A stretch of 64,000 nucleotides of DNA from Eubacteriaceae bacterium. Its GTDB lineage: Bacteria > Bacillota > Clostridia > Lachnospirales > Lachnospiraceae. Shown one piece after another: positions 8,012 through 17,268 of this stretch (position 1 is the stretch's first letter; each line of letters opens with the position of its first letter). Location of the stretch: contig CAJTFB010000005.1 in the NCBI GenBank assembly GCA_910575665.1, forward strand, positions 1 to 64,000, written 5' to 3'. Both the position numbers and the translations under genes were made by a program. The notes below the pieces were generated by a model. The model worked only from the letters and a program-made list of their open reading frames with translations, was not told the origin of the DNA and ran no database searches.

Positions 8012-8315
8012 CCTGATACTCGTTATATTTCTTATCCTGTGTGCCGTCGCTGTATGCCTGAATAAAAATCTTCTGACATCCATCGTGATCTTTATGTCAT
8101 ACAGCGTGATCATGTGCCTTCTTTGGATCATTCTGGAATCCCCGGATCTCGCCATCACAGAGGCCGCGGTGGGTGCCGGCGTTACCAGCGTGCTCTTTTT
8201 TGTGACCCTGAAACGGATCCATGCCATCAACACAGATGAGCGCGGCGAAAAAGAACCCATAAATCATACACCCGTAGATCATACAGATGAACGGAAAGAG
8301 GCAGAACAATCATGA
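7998..8315 (+). CDS. DUF4040 / MbhD-like antiporter subunit
   Basis: A 105-aa membrane protein corresponding to part of the MrpA C-terminal extension, split off as MbhD in Mbh-type complexes. It shows three hydrophobic segments and the typical W-I-I-L-E-S-P-D-L-A-I-T-E-A-A-V-G-A-G motif, whose acidic residues are thought to lie on the ion path. The start at 7998 follows AAGGGAAG inside the end of mrpG. The charged tail (about 80-105) is unusually long and may be specific to this lineage. It overlaps the next gene by 4 nt (ATGA). Confidence 0.88.
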   Translation: MTIFSLILVIFLILCAVAVCLNKNLLTSIVIFMSYSVIMCLLWIILESPDLAITEAAVGAGVTSVLFFVTLKRIHAINTDERGEKEPINHTPVDHTDERKEAEQS

Positions 8316-9304
8316 GTAAACCAAGAGAAGATTATGAGAAAACATGGTGGCGCAGGCTGGAGCGTTTTGTGAACGGGGAACGCATCGAGGTTCATGAATA
8401 CCATGATATTTTTGAACAGAATCCATCTTTTTTAAAAGAAGATATCCAGAAACTGGATCCTGTGACACCACACAAAAAAAAGAAAGCCGAATGGCCGGAG
8501 CGTCTTGAGACGCTGAAAGAGCTGTATAACCGGTATGAAAAATGGCCGGAGACCAAAGGGATCACGATTTTCAAGCGGATCTATGGCTGTATGGCTGTGC
8601 TTTTTTGTCTTGCGCTGATCACCGTTCTCCTGTTTACGGTATCCAACCTTCCTACTTTTGGAAGCGCAGATAATCCAGCTTCCAATGAGGTGGTGCAGCG
8701 ATACATCGAAGAAGGTCTTGCAGAGACCGGCGCCGTCAACATCGTGGCGGGGATGATCCTGGATTACCGTGCTTTTGATACACTGGGAGAATCCCATGTG
8801 CTCTTTATCGCTGCCACCTGCGTGATGATCCTTCTTCGTGCAGACAAGCAGGGGAAGAAGCATACCACCAAAAGGGCACCGCAAACTAAACCAGATCCAA
8901 TCCTGAAGGCGGCGGCGACCCTGCTCGCTCCTTTTATCCTGATTTTCGGGATTTATATTGTATTGAACGGACATCTTTCCCCCGGTGGAGGATTTTCAGG
9001 GGGGGCTATCATCGGTGCGGGACTGATTCTGGCAGCAAACGCTTTCGGCTTTGAGCAGACTGGTAGATTTTTTACCCGGAAAACCTATTCTTCCATCTCC
9101 TTATTTGCGCTGTTGTTTTATTCTGCCGCCAAAAGCTATTCCTTCTACACCGGCGCTAATCATATCGAAAGCATTATCCCTAAGGGCACTCCCGGCGCCA
9201 TTTTGAGCAGCGGACTGATCCTGCCCCTGAACATCTGTGTCGGCATGGTAGTGGCCTGTACGATGTACGGATTTTACTCTCTGTTTAAAAAGGGGGAATT
9301 ATAG
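8312..9304 (+). CDS. MbhE-MrpB fusion subunit of the antiporter
   Basis: The 330-aa chain joins two subunits that are separate in most Mbh systems. After a charged N-terminus of about 85 residues and one helix comes an MbhE-like part with G-L-A-E-T-G-A-V-N-I-V-A-G-M-I-L-D-Y-R-A-F-D-T-L-G-E (about 131-156). An MrpB/MnhB domain follows, with G-H-L-S-P-G-G-G-F-S-G-G-A-I-I-G-A (about 220-236). Together these supply the lateral helices that in Mrp come from MrpA C-terminus and MrpB. It begins within the stop of the previous gene, and the next ATG follows its stop directly. The N-terminal cytoplasmic extension has no family match that I recognise. Confidence 0.88.
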   Translation: MSKPREDYEKTWWRRLERFVNGERIEVHEYHDIFEQNPSFLKEDIQKLDPVTPHKKKKAEWPERLETLKELYNRYEKWPETKGITIFKRIYGCMAVLFCLALITVLLFTVSNLPTFGSADNPASNEVVQRYIEEGLAETGAVNIVAGMILDYRAFDTLGESHVLFIAATCVMILLRADKQGKKHTTKRAPQTKPDPILKAAATLLAPFILIFGIYIVLNGHLSPGGGFSGGAIIGAGLILAANAFGFEQTGRFFTRKTYSSISLFALLFYSAAKSYSFYTGANHIESIIPKGTPGAILSSGLILPLNICVGMVVACTMYGFYSLFKKGEL

Positions 9305-9697
9305 ATGAACAACACAATATTTACGAATTACTATGAAGTGGCCGCCGTCATCCTTTTTGGAATCGGTCTAACCACCCTTCTTCTTCATAAAAATCTAATC
9401 AAAAAAATTATGGGATTTAATATTATGGATACAGCGATTTATCTGTTCCTGACTTCTAAGGGCTACATCATGAGTCACCTGGCACCGATCCTGGTGGGCG
9501 CGGATATTCCGAATCCTTCTGGAAATGCCGTTAAAACATATACAAACCCGATTCCAAGCGGACTCGTACTGACAGGAATCGTTGTCTCCGTCAGCGTGAC
9601 AGCGCTGATGCTCGCCATCACGGTCCGCCTTTACAAACGATATGGTACGCTGGATATCGACCAGATCGCCCTGAGTGCCAAGAGAGAGGAGATTTAG
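9305..9697 (+). CDS. mrpC: Mrp/Mbh antiporter subunit C (NuoK-like)
   Basis: A 130-aa, three-helix protein homologous to NuoK of complex I. It carries the MrpC-type loop D-I-P-N-P-S-G-N-A-V-K and the motif P-I-P-S-G-L-V-L-T-G-I-V-V-S-V-S-V-T-A in the third helix. The gene starts on the base after the preceding stop codon and ends one base before the next ATG, so all three frames are tightly coupled. Confidence 0.93.
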   Translation: MNNTIFTNYYEVAAVILFGIGLTTLLLHKNLIKKIMGFNIMDTAIYLFLTSKGYIMSHLAPILVGADIPNPSGNAVKTYTNPIPSGLVLTGIVVSVSVTALMLAITVRLYKRYGTLDIDQIALSAKREEI

Positions 9698-9698
9698 C

Positions 9699-11189
9699 AT
9701 GAGTCTGGTTCAGAACTTTCCTTTTTTTAATATTATCATGTGCCTGGCTGGCGGTGTCACCTGTTCTGTCCTCAGGGGAAAATACGCAAAGCGTCTGACC
9801 ATGGGACTTTTGACCGTGATCTTGTGTATGTCTGCCTTTGTTCTCGCCTTTGTATTCCGAACCGGTGAAAGCTATACCTTTATGATGGGGCACTTTCCGG
9901 CGCCCTGGGGCAATGAGATCCGGGTGGGGATCTTAGAGGCGTTGATGGCTGTCTTTTTCAGCCTGATTATGATCCTCTCTATCCTCGGAGGGGGTAAGTA
10001 CATCCTCTCTGACATCATAGAGACCAAACAAAACCTTTTCTATGTACTGATCAACCTTATGATGAGCTCGCTGCTAGCGCTCATCTATACCAACGATCTC
10101 TTTACCGCTTATGTATTCATAGAGATCAATACCATCGCTGCCGGAGGACTGATCCTGATTCGGGATACTGGACATACCCTGGTGGCGGCTACCAAATACA
10201 TGATCATGAGCCTGATCGGTTCCGGTCTGATCCTCATCGGACTTTCCATGCTCTATGGCATCACCGGACATCTTCTCATGTCAAACATACACGAAAGCGT
10301 GATTCAGATCAACGCTAACGGGCAGTATACCATTCCCCTCACGGTGATCATCGTATTTATCTGTGTGGGTCTGGCGATCAAGTCCGCGCTGTTTCCCTTT
10401 CATTCCTGGCTTCCGGATGCCTACAGCTACGGAACGGCGGCTTCTAGCGCCATTCTATCCAGCCTGGTATCCAAAAGCTACATTTTTTTGCTGATCAAGA
10501 TTTTTTACCGTGTCATCGGTCTGGATATCATCATGCACTACCACGTAGAAAATATTCTGTTTATCTTCGCGATCCTCGGCATGATCCTGGGGTCTGTCAG
10601 CGCCATCCACCAGATAGACATAAGACGAATGATCGCATTTTCCTCAGTGGCGCAGATCGGCTATATCTACATGGGCATCGGACTGGACACAGAAGCGGGT
10701 ATTCTCGCTGCCCTCTTCCACGTCATCTCCCATGCGGCATCCAAATCCCTGCTGTTTATCTCTGCCAGGGGCCTGTCGGAAGTATCAGGAAACAGCAAGC
10801 TGTTTCCTGACTTAAAGGGCGCCGGCTATCGGAACATCATCGCTGGTATCGGTTTCAGTACGGGGGCTCTCTCGATGATCGGCATCCCTCTCTTTGCCGG
10901 GTTTACCTCCAAGGTTTATTTTGCCCTAGCCACTCTGGAGTCATCGCCTTTTAAGCTCTGGACTGCCATGATCGCCTTGGCCATCAGTACAGTGCTGAAC
11001 GCCGTGTATTTTTTACACACAGTACTAACTATATATACACCGGTCAATAAAGAAGGTCGGGTCGGATTTCGGGCAAAACGGCAGTTTACCCTTGCCATCC
11101 TGTTATTTGTCCTTCTGAATCTGTTTCTAGGAATTGGTTCCAACCTGGTATGGCAGACGATCCAGATGGGAACTGACATGTTTATCTAA
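9699..11189 (+). CDS. Proton/cation-conducting antiporter subunit 1 (MrpD/NuoN-like)
   Basis: A 496-aa polytopic protein with about 14 hydrophobic segments, in the family of NuoL/M/N and MrpA/D. The key residues of ion-pumping subunits are present: the helix-5 Glu in F-I-E-I-N-T-I-A-A-G, the helix-7 Lys in I-K-S-A-L-F-P-F-H-S-W-L-P-D-A, and a helix-8 Lys in L-V-S-K-S-Y-I-F-L-L. The start at 9699 follows AGGAGAT; a longer frame from 9675 is less likely. It is the first of four such subunits in a row and is probably the true MrpD/MbhH equivalent by position. Confidence 0.9.
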   Translation: MSLVQNFPFFNIIMCLAGGVTCSVLRGKYAKRLTMGLLTVILCMSAFVLAFVFRTGESYTFMMGHFPAPWGNEIRVGILEALMAVFFSLIMILSILGGGKYILSDIIETKQNLFYVLINLMMSSLLALIYTNDLFTAYVFIEINTIAAGGLILIRDTGHTLVAATKYMIMSLIGSGLILIGLSMLYGITGHLLMSNIHESVIQINANGQYTIPLTVIIVFICVGLAIKSALFPFHSWLPDAYSYGTAASSAILSSLVSKSYIFLLIKIFYRVIGLDIIMHYHVENILFIFAILGMILGSVSAIHQIDIRRMIAFSSVAQIGYIYMGIGLDTEAGILAALFHVISHAASKSLLFISARGLSEVSGNSKLFPDLKGAGYRNIIAGIGFSTGALSMIGIPLFAGFTSKVYFALATLESSPFKLWTAMIALAISTVLNAVYFLHTVLTIYTPVNKEGRVGFRAKRQFTLAILLFVLLNLFLGIGSNLVWQTIQMGTDMFI

Positions 11190-11203
11190 TAAAGGAGGCT
11201 GCT

Positions 11204-12691
11204 ATGCTGGCGATACCAGTTTTACTGCCGCTGTTCTGCGGCATGATCCTATTTTTTGCTTCTTCCCGTCTGGAGAAGTATCTTCCGGAGCGGAGAAACT
11301 GGCTGACTGGCTTTACTGGCCTGGTCACCATCTTTGTTTTTCTGTGCACCCTTATCAATCTTGCAGCACCGGAAAACACTTTGATCCTCTGGCACATCAA
11401 AGAGGATGTACCGATCATGTTTCACCTCGACCGCCTGGGAAAATTATTTGCCGCCCTCGTTACGGCCATGTGGCTCCCGGTCACCATGCACTCCTTTGAA
11501 TATATGAAACATGAATGGAAAAATGTACGGTTTTATGGCTGTCATCTTATGACGCTTGGGGTTGTTCTCGGCATTTGCAGCGCGGGAAACCTGGTCACCA
11601 TGTATCTTTTCTATGAGGGTATGACCCTTGCCACCATCGGCTATATCATCCACTCTCAGACAAAAGAAGCCATATCCGCTGGTTTCAAATATATCTTTTA
11701 CTCCATCGCCGGGGCATTTCTCGGTCTGATGGGATTTTTCTATATCTATCAGTTCGGTACCACCCTTTCCTTCACGCCGGGAGGTGTACTGGATCTGGCA
11801 AAGGTGTCAGGACATGAGGGACTGCTCCTTGTGATTTTCTTTGGCATGATCGTAGGCTTTGGCTCGAAGGCAGGTATGTTTCCGCTGCATGGCTGGCTTT
11901 CCACAGCCCATCCGGTGGCACCGGCCCCCGCAAGCGCCATCCTCTCCGGTATCAATACCAAGATGGGAGTACTGGCGATCCTCCGGGTGATCTACTATAT
12001 CGCCGGAGTCTCATTCTTAAAAGGCACCTGGGTACAGACTGCATTTATTACCCTGACGTTAATCACTGTATTCATGGGATCGATGCTTGCCTACAAAGAA
12101 AAAATCTTGAAACGGCGGCTCGCCTATTCTTCGGTGAGCCAGGTATCCTATATCCTGTTTGGGGCAGCACTGATGCATCCTTTGGCGCTGACTGGCGCGC
12201 TGGCACATGCTATTTTTCACTCCGTTATGAAAAATGGATTGTTCCTCTGTGCTGGCTCTATCATTTATAAGACAGGAAAAACAAAAATAGATGAATTAAA
12301 AGGAATCGGCAAACAGATGCCCGTGACCCTGATCTGCTTTACCTTGCTGGGGATCTCCATGGTGGGAATCCCACCATTTTGTGGATTTTTTAGCAAGAAA
12401 GACCTCTGTCTAGGGGCACTGGCCACTGGGCATCCCATCGTGGGCTATGCCGGTCCAGTGATCCTACTGGTCAGCGCCCTGCTGACCGCTGGGTATCTTC
12501 TAGTCCCCGCCTTTCATGCATTTTACCGCACGCCAGACGGGGTGGAAGAAGGGGAAAAACCAAAAAGTTGTGAGGCAAATCTCTGGATTCTGATTCCCCT
12601 TGTTCTTCTGGCAGCAGCTGCTGTCATACTGGGAATATGCTTTTCTGGATTTGAGAAACTGTGCACGGATATCACATACCTAGTACACTGA
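11204..12691 (+). CDS. Proton/cation-conducting antiporter subunit 2
   Basis: A 495-aa NuoM/MrpD-like membrane protein. It conserves the Glu of helix 5 (L-F-Y-E-G-M-T-L-A-T), the Lys of helix 7 (G-S-K-A-G-M-F-P-L-H-G-W-L) and the Lys of the following helix (I-N-T-K-M-G-V-L-A-I-L-R), so it should be competent for ion transfer. The S-F-E-Y-M-K-H-E motif near residue 94 recurs in subunit 3, which suggests the two arose by duplication. GGAGG lies upstream and the gap from subunit 1 is 14 nt. Confidence 0.9.
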   Translation: MLAIPVLLPLFCGMILFFASSRLEKYLPERRNWLTGFTGLVTIFVFLCTLINLAAPENTLILWHIKEDVPIMFHLDRLGKLFAALVTAMWLPVTMHSFEYMKHEWKNVRFYGCHLMTLGVVLGICSAGNLVTMYLFYEGMTLATIGYIIHSQTKEAISAGFKYIFYSIAGAFLGLMGFFYIYQFGTTLSFTPGGVLDLAKVSGHEGLLLVIFFGMIVGFGSKAGMFPLHGWLSTAHPVAPAPASAILSGINTKMGVLAILRVIYYIAGVSFLKGTWVQTAFITLTLITVFMGSMLAYKEKILKRRLAYSSVSQVSYILFGAALMHPLALTGALAHAIFHSVMKNGLFLCAGSIIYKTGKTKIDELKGIGKQMPVTLICFTLLGISMVGIPPFCGFFSKKDLCLGALATGHPIVGYAGPVILLVSALLTAGYLLVPAFHAFYRTPDGVEEGEKPKSCEANLWILIPLVLLAAAAVILGICFSGFEKLCTDITYLVH

Positions 12692-12779
12692 ATTTTCCTT
12701 TTGCTAAATGGTATTTTTAAATAAGCCTGGCGGAACTGCCTGACGGCAAACCAAACGGCGTGAAAGAAATGGTGATAAA

Positions 12780-14300
12780 ATGAATGGAATCTTACTTATT
12801 ATACCTGTTCTTCTTCCCATACTGGGCGGAATGCTGCTTCCACTGTTCCCATTTATCAACAGAAGGCAGCGCAATATCTATGTGGAAACCATCGTGTTGA
12901 TCAATTCACTGCTGATGTGGTATCTGCTGATCACACATCCAATGTCCTACACGCGACTCATAAACCTGGCCGGTATGCTGGAAGTATCCGTGCATCTGGA
13001 CGGCGCCGCCATGGTATTTGCGGCACTGGTAGCTACTCTGTGGCCTTTTGCTACACTGTATGCCTTTGAATACATGAAGCACGAGGGAAGTGAGAAGCGC
13101 TTTTTTTCCTTTTACACCATCACCTACGGCATCACTCTTGGCATCGCACTATCCGCCAATCTCATGACCATGTACATGTTCTATGAGATGCTGACGCTGG
13201 TTACTATTCCTCTGGTCATGCACTCATTTAAAAGAGAAGCGAGATTTGCCGGCCGGAAATACGCCTATTATTCCATCGGAGGCGCGGCCTTTGCCTTTAT
13301 CGGTTTTATCTTTATCCTGAATTACGGCAGTTCTATGAATTTTACCTTTGGCGGTGTACTGGATACTGCTAAGATCGGAACTGATACCAACGTACTTCTC
13401 GCCGTCTTTGTATTCATGGTTCTGGGATTTGGCGTAAAAGCTGCGATTTTCCCGCTGCATGGCTGGCTGCCCACCGCCTCTATCGCACCGACGCCGGTCA
13501 CAGCCCTGCTCCACGCAGTCGCCGTCGTCAAATCCGGTGCTTTTGCCATTATTCGTATCACCTATTACATCTTCGGAACGGAATTTTTGCGGGGCACCTG
13601 GGCACAGTACACCGTACTTCTGTTTGTGGCGGCTACGATTCTGTACTGCTCTTCCAGCGCGGTTAAGGAACAGCATTTAAAACGTCGTTTCGCCTATTCC
13701 ACCTCAAGTAACCTTTCTTATATCCTGCTCGGCGTACTTCTTATGACGCCGGAGGGAATGGTGGGAGGATTTACCCATATGATCTTTCATGGAATTATGA
13801 AGATCACACTGTTTTTTGCCGTGGGCGCTATCATGCACCAGACCGGCAGCACCTATATATATGAAATATCCGGGTATGGAAAAAAGATGCCAGTGGTATT
13901 TGCCTGCCTCTCCATCGCAGGAATCGCCCTGATCGGCATCCCTCCCCTCACCGGATTTATCAGTAAATGGAATATCGCCACAGCAGCCGCCGGCGCCTGG
14001 CAGCAGGGAAACAGGCTGGCGCCGGTGCTGATCTGTGTCCTGATCCTGTCCGCCTTCCTGACATCGATCTATATCTTTACGATCATAATAAAAGCCTATC
14101 TGCCGGCAAAGTTTACACCGGTACCAGGCGGACAGGCTCCGGCAGACAGACAGGCAGAGGGCAGCAGCAGAGAGATCTGTGATCCTAACTGGCTCATGAA
14201 ACTGCCTATGGTCCTGTTCGCCATACTGATCATTTTATTCGGCATTTATTCCGCGCCTCTGATGAACTTTTTCAGCCAGGTGGCGTCAGGACGGATCTAG
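12780..14300 (+). CDS. Proton/cation-conducting antiporter subunit 3
   Basis: A 506-aa protein of the same family. Glu in M-F-Y-E-M-L-T-L-V-T, Lys in G-V-K-A-A-I-F-P-L-H-G-W-L-P-T-A and Lys in V-A-V-V-K-S-G-A-F-A-I-I-R are all present. The A-F-E-Y-M-K-H-E motif is shared with subunit 2. An 88-bp spacer precedes it, the largest in the operon, with a weak GC-rich inverted repeat but no T-tract; the binding site (GGTGAT) is weak. A hydrophilic insert with many Gly, Ala and Gln residues lies at about 446-465. Confidence 0.9.
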   Translation: MNGILLIIPVLLPILGGMLLPLFPFINRRQRNIYVETIVLINSLLMWYLLITHPMSYTRLINLAGMLEVSVHLDGAAMVFAALVATLWPFATLYAFEYMKHEGSEKRFFSFYTITYGITLGIALSANLMTMYMFYEMLTLVTIPLVMHSFKREARFAGRKYAYYSIGGAAFAFIGFIFILNYGSSMNFTFGGVLDTAKIGTDTNVLLAVFVFMVLGFGVKAAIFPLHGWLPTASIAPTPVTALLHAVAVVKSGAFAIIRITYYIFGTEFLRGTWAQYTVLLFVAATILYCSSSAVKEQHLKRRFAYSTSSNLSYILLGVLLMTPEGMVGGFTHMIFHGIMKITLFFAVGAIMHQTGSTYIYEISGYGKKMPVVFACLSIAGIALIGIPPLTGFISKWNIATAAAGAWQQGNRLAPVLICVLILSAFLTSIYIFTIIIKAYLPAKFTPVPGGQAPADRQAEGSSREICDPNWLMKLPMVLFAILIILFGIYSAPLMNFFSQVASGRI

Positions 14301-14313
14301 GAGGTGATGACAT

Positions 14314-16119
14314 ATGGATTGTTCAATGATGAGTTTTACACTGGAAAACCCGTTAAGCCCTTATTTTATCGGAATCACACTGGCGGTATATCTGGTCACG
14401 GCCAGTACCCTTCCCCAGCTTTTAAAGGGTTCCCGCAATAACAGACGGTTTTTGCTATTTTATATACTGACCGGCGCAGCTTCCCTTGGGATCTTTGCTG
14501 CCGCAGATTTTTTTACCCTGTTCTGTTTTTTTGAGATTATGACGTTATGTTCTTTTGCCTACGTGGGCTGCGATGAGAGCCAGGCAGCCCGGAAAGCCGC
14601 CATGTCCTATCTGATGTATGGTATCCTGGGCGGACTTGTCATGCTCTTTGGTCTGATGTTGATCTACTCACGTTTCGGGACACTGGGCTTTCAACAGCTG
14701 GCAGATATATCATTTGCACCGGCGGACAAGCCGCTGCTCTACACCGCTGGAAGCTGTCTTCTCTTTGGATTCGGTGCCAAAGCAGGCATGTTTCCCCTGC
14801 ACACCTGGCTGCCAAAGACCTATACCGCTGCGCCTTGTGCCGGTACAACGGTTCTGTCGGCAGTATTGTCAAAAACAGGTATCTATGGAATATTTATGGT
14901 AAGCTTATGTCTTTTTCAAGATAATTCCGCCGGGGAAGCCTGGGGGCTTGCCCTGTCGATACTGGGCTGTCTGACGATGTTCACCGGAGGACTGTTAGGG
15001 CTGTTTTCCTCCAACGTAAAACGGACTCTCGCCTGTTCCTCCATGTCCCAGATCGGATTTATCCTGGTAGCCATCGGATGCAGTGATTCCTTGGGGGCCT
15101 TGCTACACACCGTGAATCACTCCTTATTTAAGCTGATCCTCTTTACCATCGTGTCTTTGCTTTTCGGTATGACTGGGGAACTGGACTACAACCGGCTTGC
15201 TGGTTTTGCCAACCGCAAATGGTGGTTAAAACTTCCATTTTTATGCGCCGCCCTGGGAATCAGCGGTGTTCCTCTCTTTAGTGGATTTGTGAGCAAGACC
15301 CTGATCCATCACGGAATCGAGACCTGCATGCACGTCTCTCCTTACGCAGATTTGTATCAGGGCGTGGAATGGATCTTCCTCTTTTCCGGCGGCATGACCT
15401 TTGCCTATATGCTGAAAATGTACTTTGCCCTGTTTCACAACCACCTCCAGGATGAGAGTTGTCGGGAAGATACCTGCATCGCAAAACCAGGATCTCTCTC
15501 TGTATTCCTACTTTATGCCCTTGGTTTTCTTTGTCCTGTCATCGGGCTGTATCCAGAGGCGCTGCAGTTACTCTTCGTATGGGAGAATCTCAAAGGAATA
15601 CTGATCTCACTCTCCATCGGCGCTCTGATCTATCTTATCTTCATCCGCACCAGCACGATGAAAAAGGAGCACCGGGAGGAAGGTTCTTATACCCGTTACA
15701 TCGATATTTACCCTTCCTGGCTGGATATCGAAGAACTAGTCTACAAGCCAGTATTTTTAAAAATACTGCCCTTTATTGGCGCTTTGTTCAGCCGGGCTGC
15801 CGACCGCCTTATGGACGGTTTGTCGATCTTTATAATGAAGACACTGCTGCGGCCAGGGGGACGTTCCCATGTGCGCAATGACCATCCTCTCGCCTACGCT
15901 GCCGGTAAACTGGCTGACGCTGTCTTCACACTGGTACATGTCAAGATTCGGAAAAAACCTCCGGTATCCCGGGCTTCCTATGCAGACCTGTTCACCGTCG
16001 GAAGCACCGAGTTTTCCCGCGCTGCCAGACTGGTCCTCTACAGTGTCTCTTTTGGTCTTCTCCTGTTTGCACTGGGACTTACGGCAACACTGGTATATCT
16101 GCTTGCCACTCTTCAATAA
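14314..16119 (+). CDS. Proton/cation-conducting antiporter subunit 4 (NuoL/MrpA-like, C-terminally extended)
   Basis: A 601-aa protein with the NuoL/M/N core. It has Glu in F-F-E-I-M-T-L-C-S, Lys in G-A-K-A-G-M-F-P-L-H-T-W-L-P-K and Lys in V-L-S-K-T-G-I-Y-G-I-F. It is longer than the other three by about 100 residues. The extension after about 450 has a soluble stretch (W-L-D-I-E-E-L-V-Y-K-P) and a last helix at about 575-597, reminiscent of the lateral arm helix of NuoL. GGAGGTGA precedes the ATG. It is the last gene of the antiporter operon; prmA follows after 21 nt. Confidence 0.88.
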   Translation: MDCSMMSFTLENPLSPYFIGITLAVYLVTASTLPQLLKGSRNNRRFLLFYILTGAASLGIFAAADFFTLFCFFEIMTLCSFAYVGCDESQAARKAAMSYLMYGILGGLVMLFGLMLIYSRFGTLGFQQLADISFAPADKPLLYTAGSCLLFGFGAKAGMFPLHTWLPKTYTAAPCAGTTVLSAVLSKTGIYGIFMVSLCLFQDNSAGEAWGLALSILGCLTMFTGGLLGLFSSNVKRTLACSSMSQIGFILVAIGCSDSLGALLHTVNHSLFKLILFTIVSLLFGMTGELDYNRLAGFANRKWWLKLPFLCAALGISGVPLFSGFVSKTLIHHGIETCMHVSPYADLYQGVEWIFLFSGGMTFAYMLKMYFALFHNHLQDESCREDTCIAKPGSLSVFLLYALGFLCPVIGLYPEALQLLFVWENLKGILISLSIGALIYLIFIRTSTMKKEHREEGSYTRYIDIYPSWLDIEELVYKPVFLKILPFIGALFSRAADRLMDGLSIFIMKTLLRPGGRSHVRNDHPLAYAAGKLADAVFTLVHVKIRKKPPVSRASYADLFTVGSTEFSRAARLVLYSVSFGLLLFALGLTATLVYLLATLQ

Positions 16120-16140
16120 TTAGAAAAAGGGGGAACACTT

Positions 16141-17145
16141 ATGAAGTGGATTAAATTTACACTGGATACCCATACCGACGCGGTGGATATCCTGAGCTAT
16201 ATGTTAGATGAGATCGGCGTAGAAGGAATCGAGATCGAAGACCATCTTCCGCTGAGCGAATCAGAAAAAAAACAGATGTATGTGGACATCCTGCCAGACC
16301 CGGAGACCAATGACGGTTCTGCCAAGGTCCACTTTTATATGGAGCCACAGGACTGTAATCCCGAAAAAATCATGCTCCAGGTTCACGAAATCTTTCAGGA
16401 GATTAAAGCTTATACGAATATCGGAAACGGCACGGTGAGCCTCTCGGAGACGGAGGACAAGGACTGGATCAATAACTGGAAGACCTTTTTCAAACCCTTC
16501 CGCGCCGCTGATCATGTGATCGTAAAACCTACCTGGGAGACATGTACATTGGAGGATTACCAGCCCGACAGGGATATCGTGATCGATATCGATCCGGGAA
16601 TCGCTTTCGGAACAGGAACCCACGAGACCACAAAGCTTTGTATCCAGGCGCTGTCCAGAACCGGCTGTCAGGGAAAGCGCATCCTGGATGTGGGCTGTGG
16701 AAGTGGAATTCTCGCCATCTCGGCTCTGAAGCTGGGCGCCTCCTATGCTACCGCCACAGATATCGATGAAACAGCTGTAGAAGTCGCCAGAGAAAATATG
16801 CTCGTGAATCACATCTCTCCTGAATCCTATCAGCTCTTTGCAGGAGACTTGATCGAAAACGTGGCTTCTGACCACTCCTACACCTTTCATGCTCCGGCAA
16901 ACACCACGCCTATCAGAGAAAGAATTGGAGGCAGATATGATATCATCGTAGCAAATATTCTCGCCGATGTCATCATCCCCCTGTCCGGCGTTCTCCGCCC
17001 GCATCTAAAAGAAGGAGGGATCTTTATCTCCTCTGGTATCATCAATACAAAGGCGGATGAAGTCGAGGCCGCCTTGAGACAAAATCATTTTCAAATTCTT
17101 TCAAAAGAAACTTTGAAGGAATGGGTCTGCTTTATTGCTTCTTAA
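16141..17145 (+). CDS. prmA: Ribosomal protein L11 methyltransferase
   Basis: PrmA trimethylates ribosomal protein L11 using S-adenosylmethionine. The 334-aa protein has the family's N-terminal L11-recognition domain and the catalytic domain with D-P-G-I-A-F-G-T-G-T-H-E-T-T, the SAM motif D-V-G-C-G-S-G-I-L-A-I and the N-I-L-A-D-V-I motif that replaces NPPY. An AGGGGG site precedes the ATG. It sits 21 nt after the antiporter operon and may be read through from it. I see no clear terminator at its end; a perfect hairpin without a T-run lies about 65 nt downstream. Confidence 0.95.
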   Translation: MKWIKFTLDTHTDAVDILSYMLDEIGVEGIEIEDHLPLSESEKKQMYVDILPDPETNDGSAKVHFYMEPQDCNPEKIMLQVHEIFQEIKAYTNIGNGTVSLSETEDKDWINNWKTFFKPFRAADHVIVKPTWETCTLEDYQPDRDIVIDIDPGIAFGTGTHETTKLCIQALSRTGCQGKRILDVGCGSGILAISALKLGASYATATDIDETAVEVARENMLVNHISPESYQLFAGDLIENVASDHSYTFHAPANTTPIRERIGGRYDIIVANILADVIIPLSGVLRPHLKEGGIFISSGIINTKADEVEAALRQNHFQILSKETLKEWVCFIAS

Positions 17146-17209
17146 TATTTTTCTTTGTTGCATGCATCATTTTTCCCCTTTCGGTACTCTCATATATAGA
17201 AGCTTCGAT

Positions 17210-17235
17210 AACACTGCCGCTAAAACGGCAGTGTT
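17210..17235 (+). other. Perfect 10-bp inverted repeat in the leader of the sigma factor gene
   Basis: AACACTGCCG (17210-17219) and CGGCAGTGTT (17226-17235) form a perfect stem with a 6-nt loop, 34 nt before the ECF start codon. There is no T-run after it. It could be an operator, a transcript-stabilising hairpin or a weak terminator for prmA. Confidence 0.5.
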
Positions 17236-17268
17236 GCACTACTGTGCAAAAACAATGGAGGACGGTTT

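Noticed and set aside
16261-17004. Minus-strand frame of 247 codons inside prmA
   Set aside because: It is the antisense of a strongly conserved gene and has no start signal.
17156-17240. Intrinsic terminator after prmA
   Set aside because: The perfect hairpin at 17210-17235 has no T-run, so I list it as an inverted repeat of unknown role.
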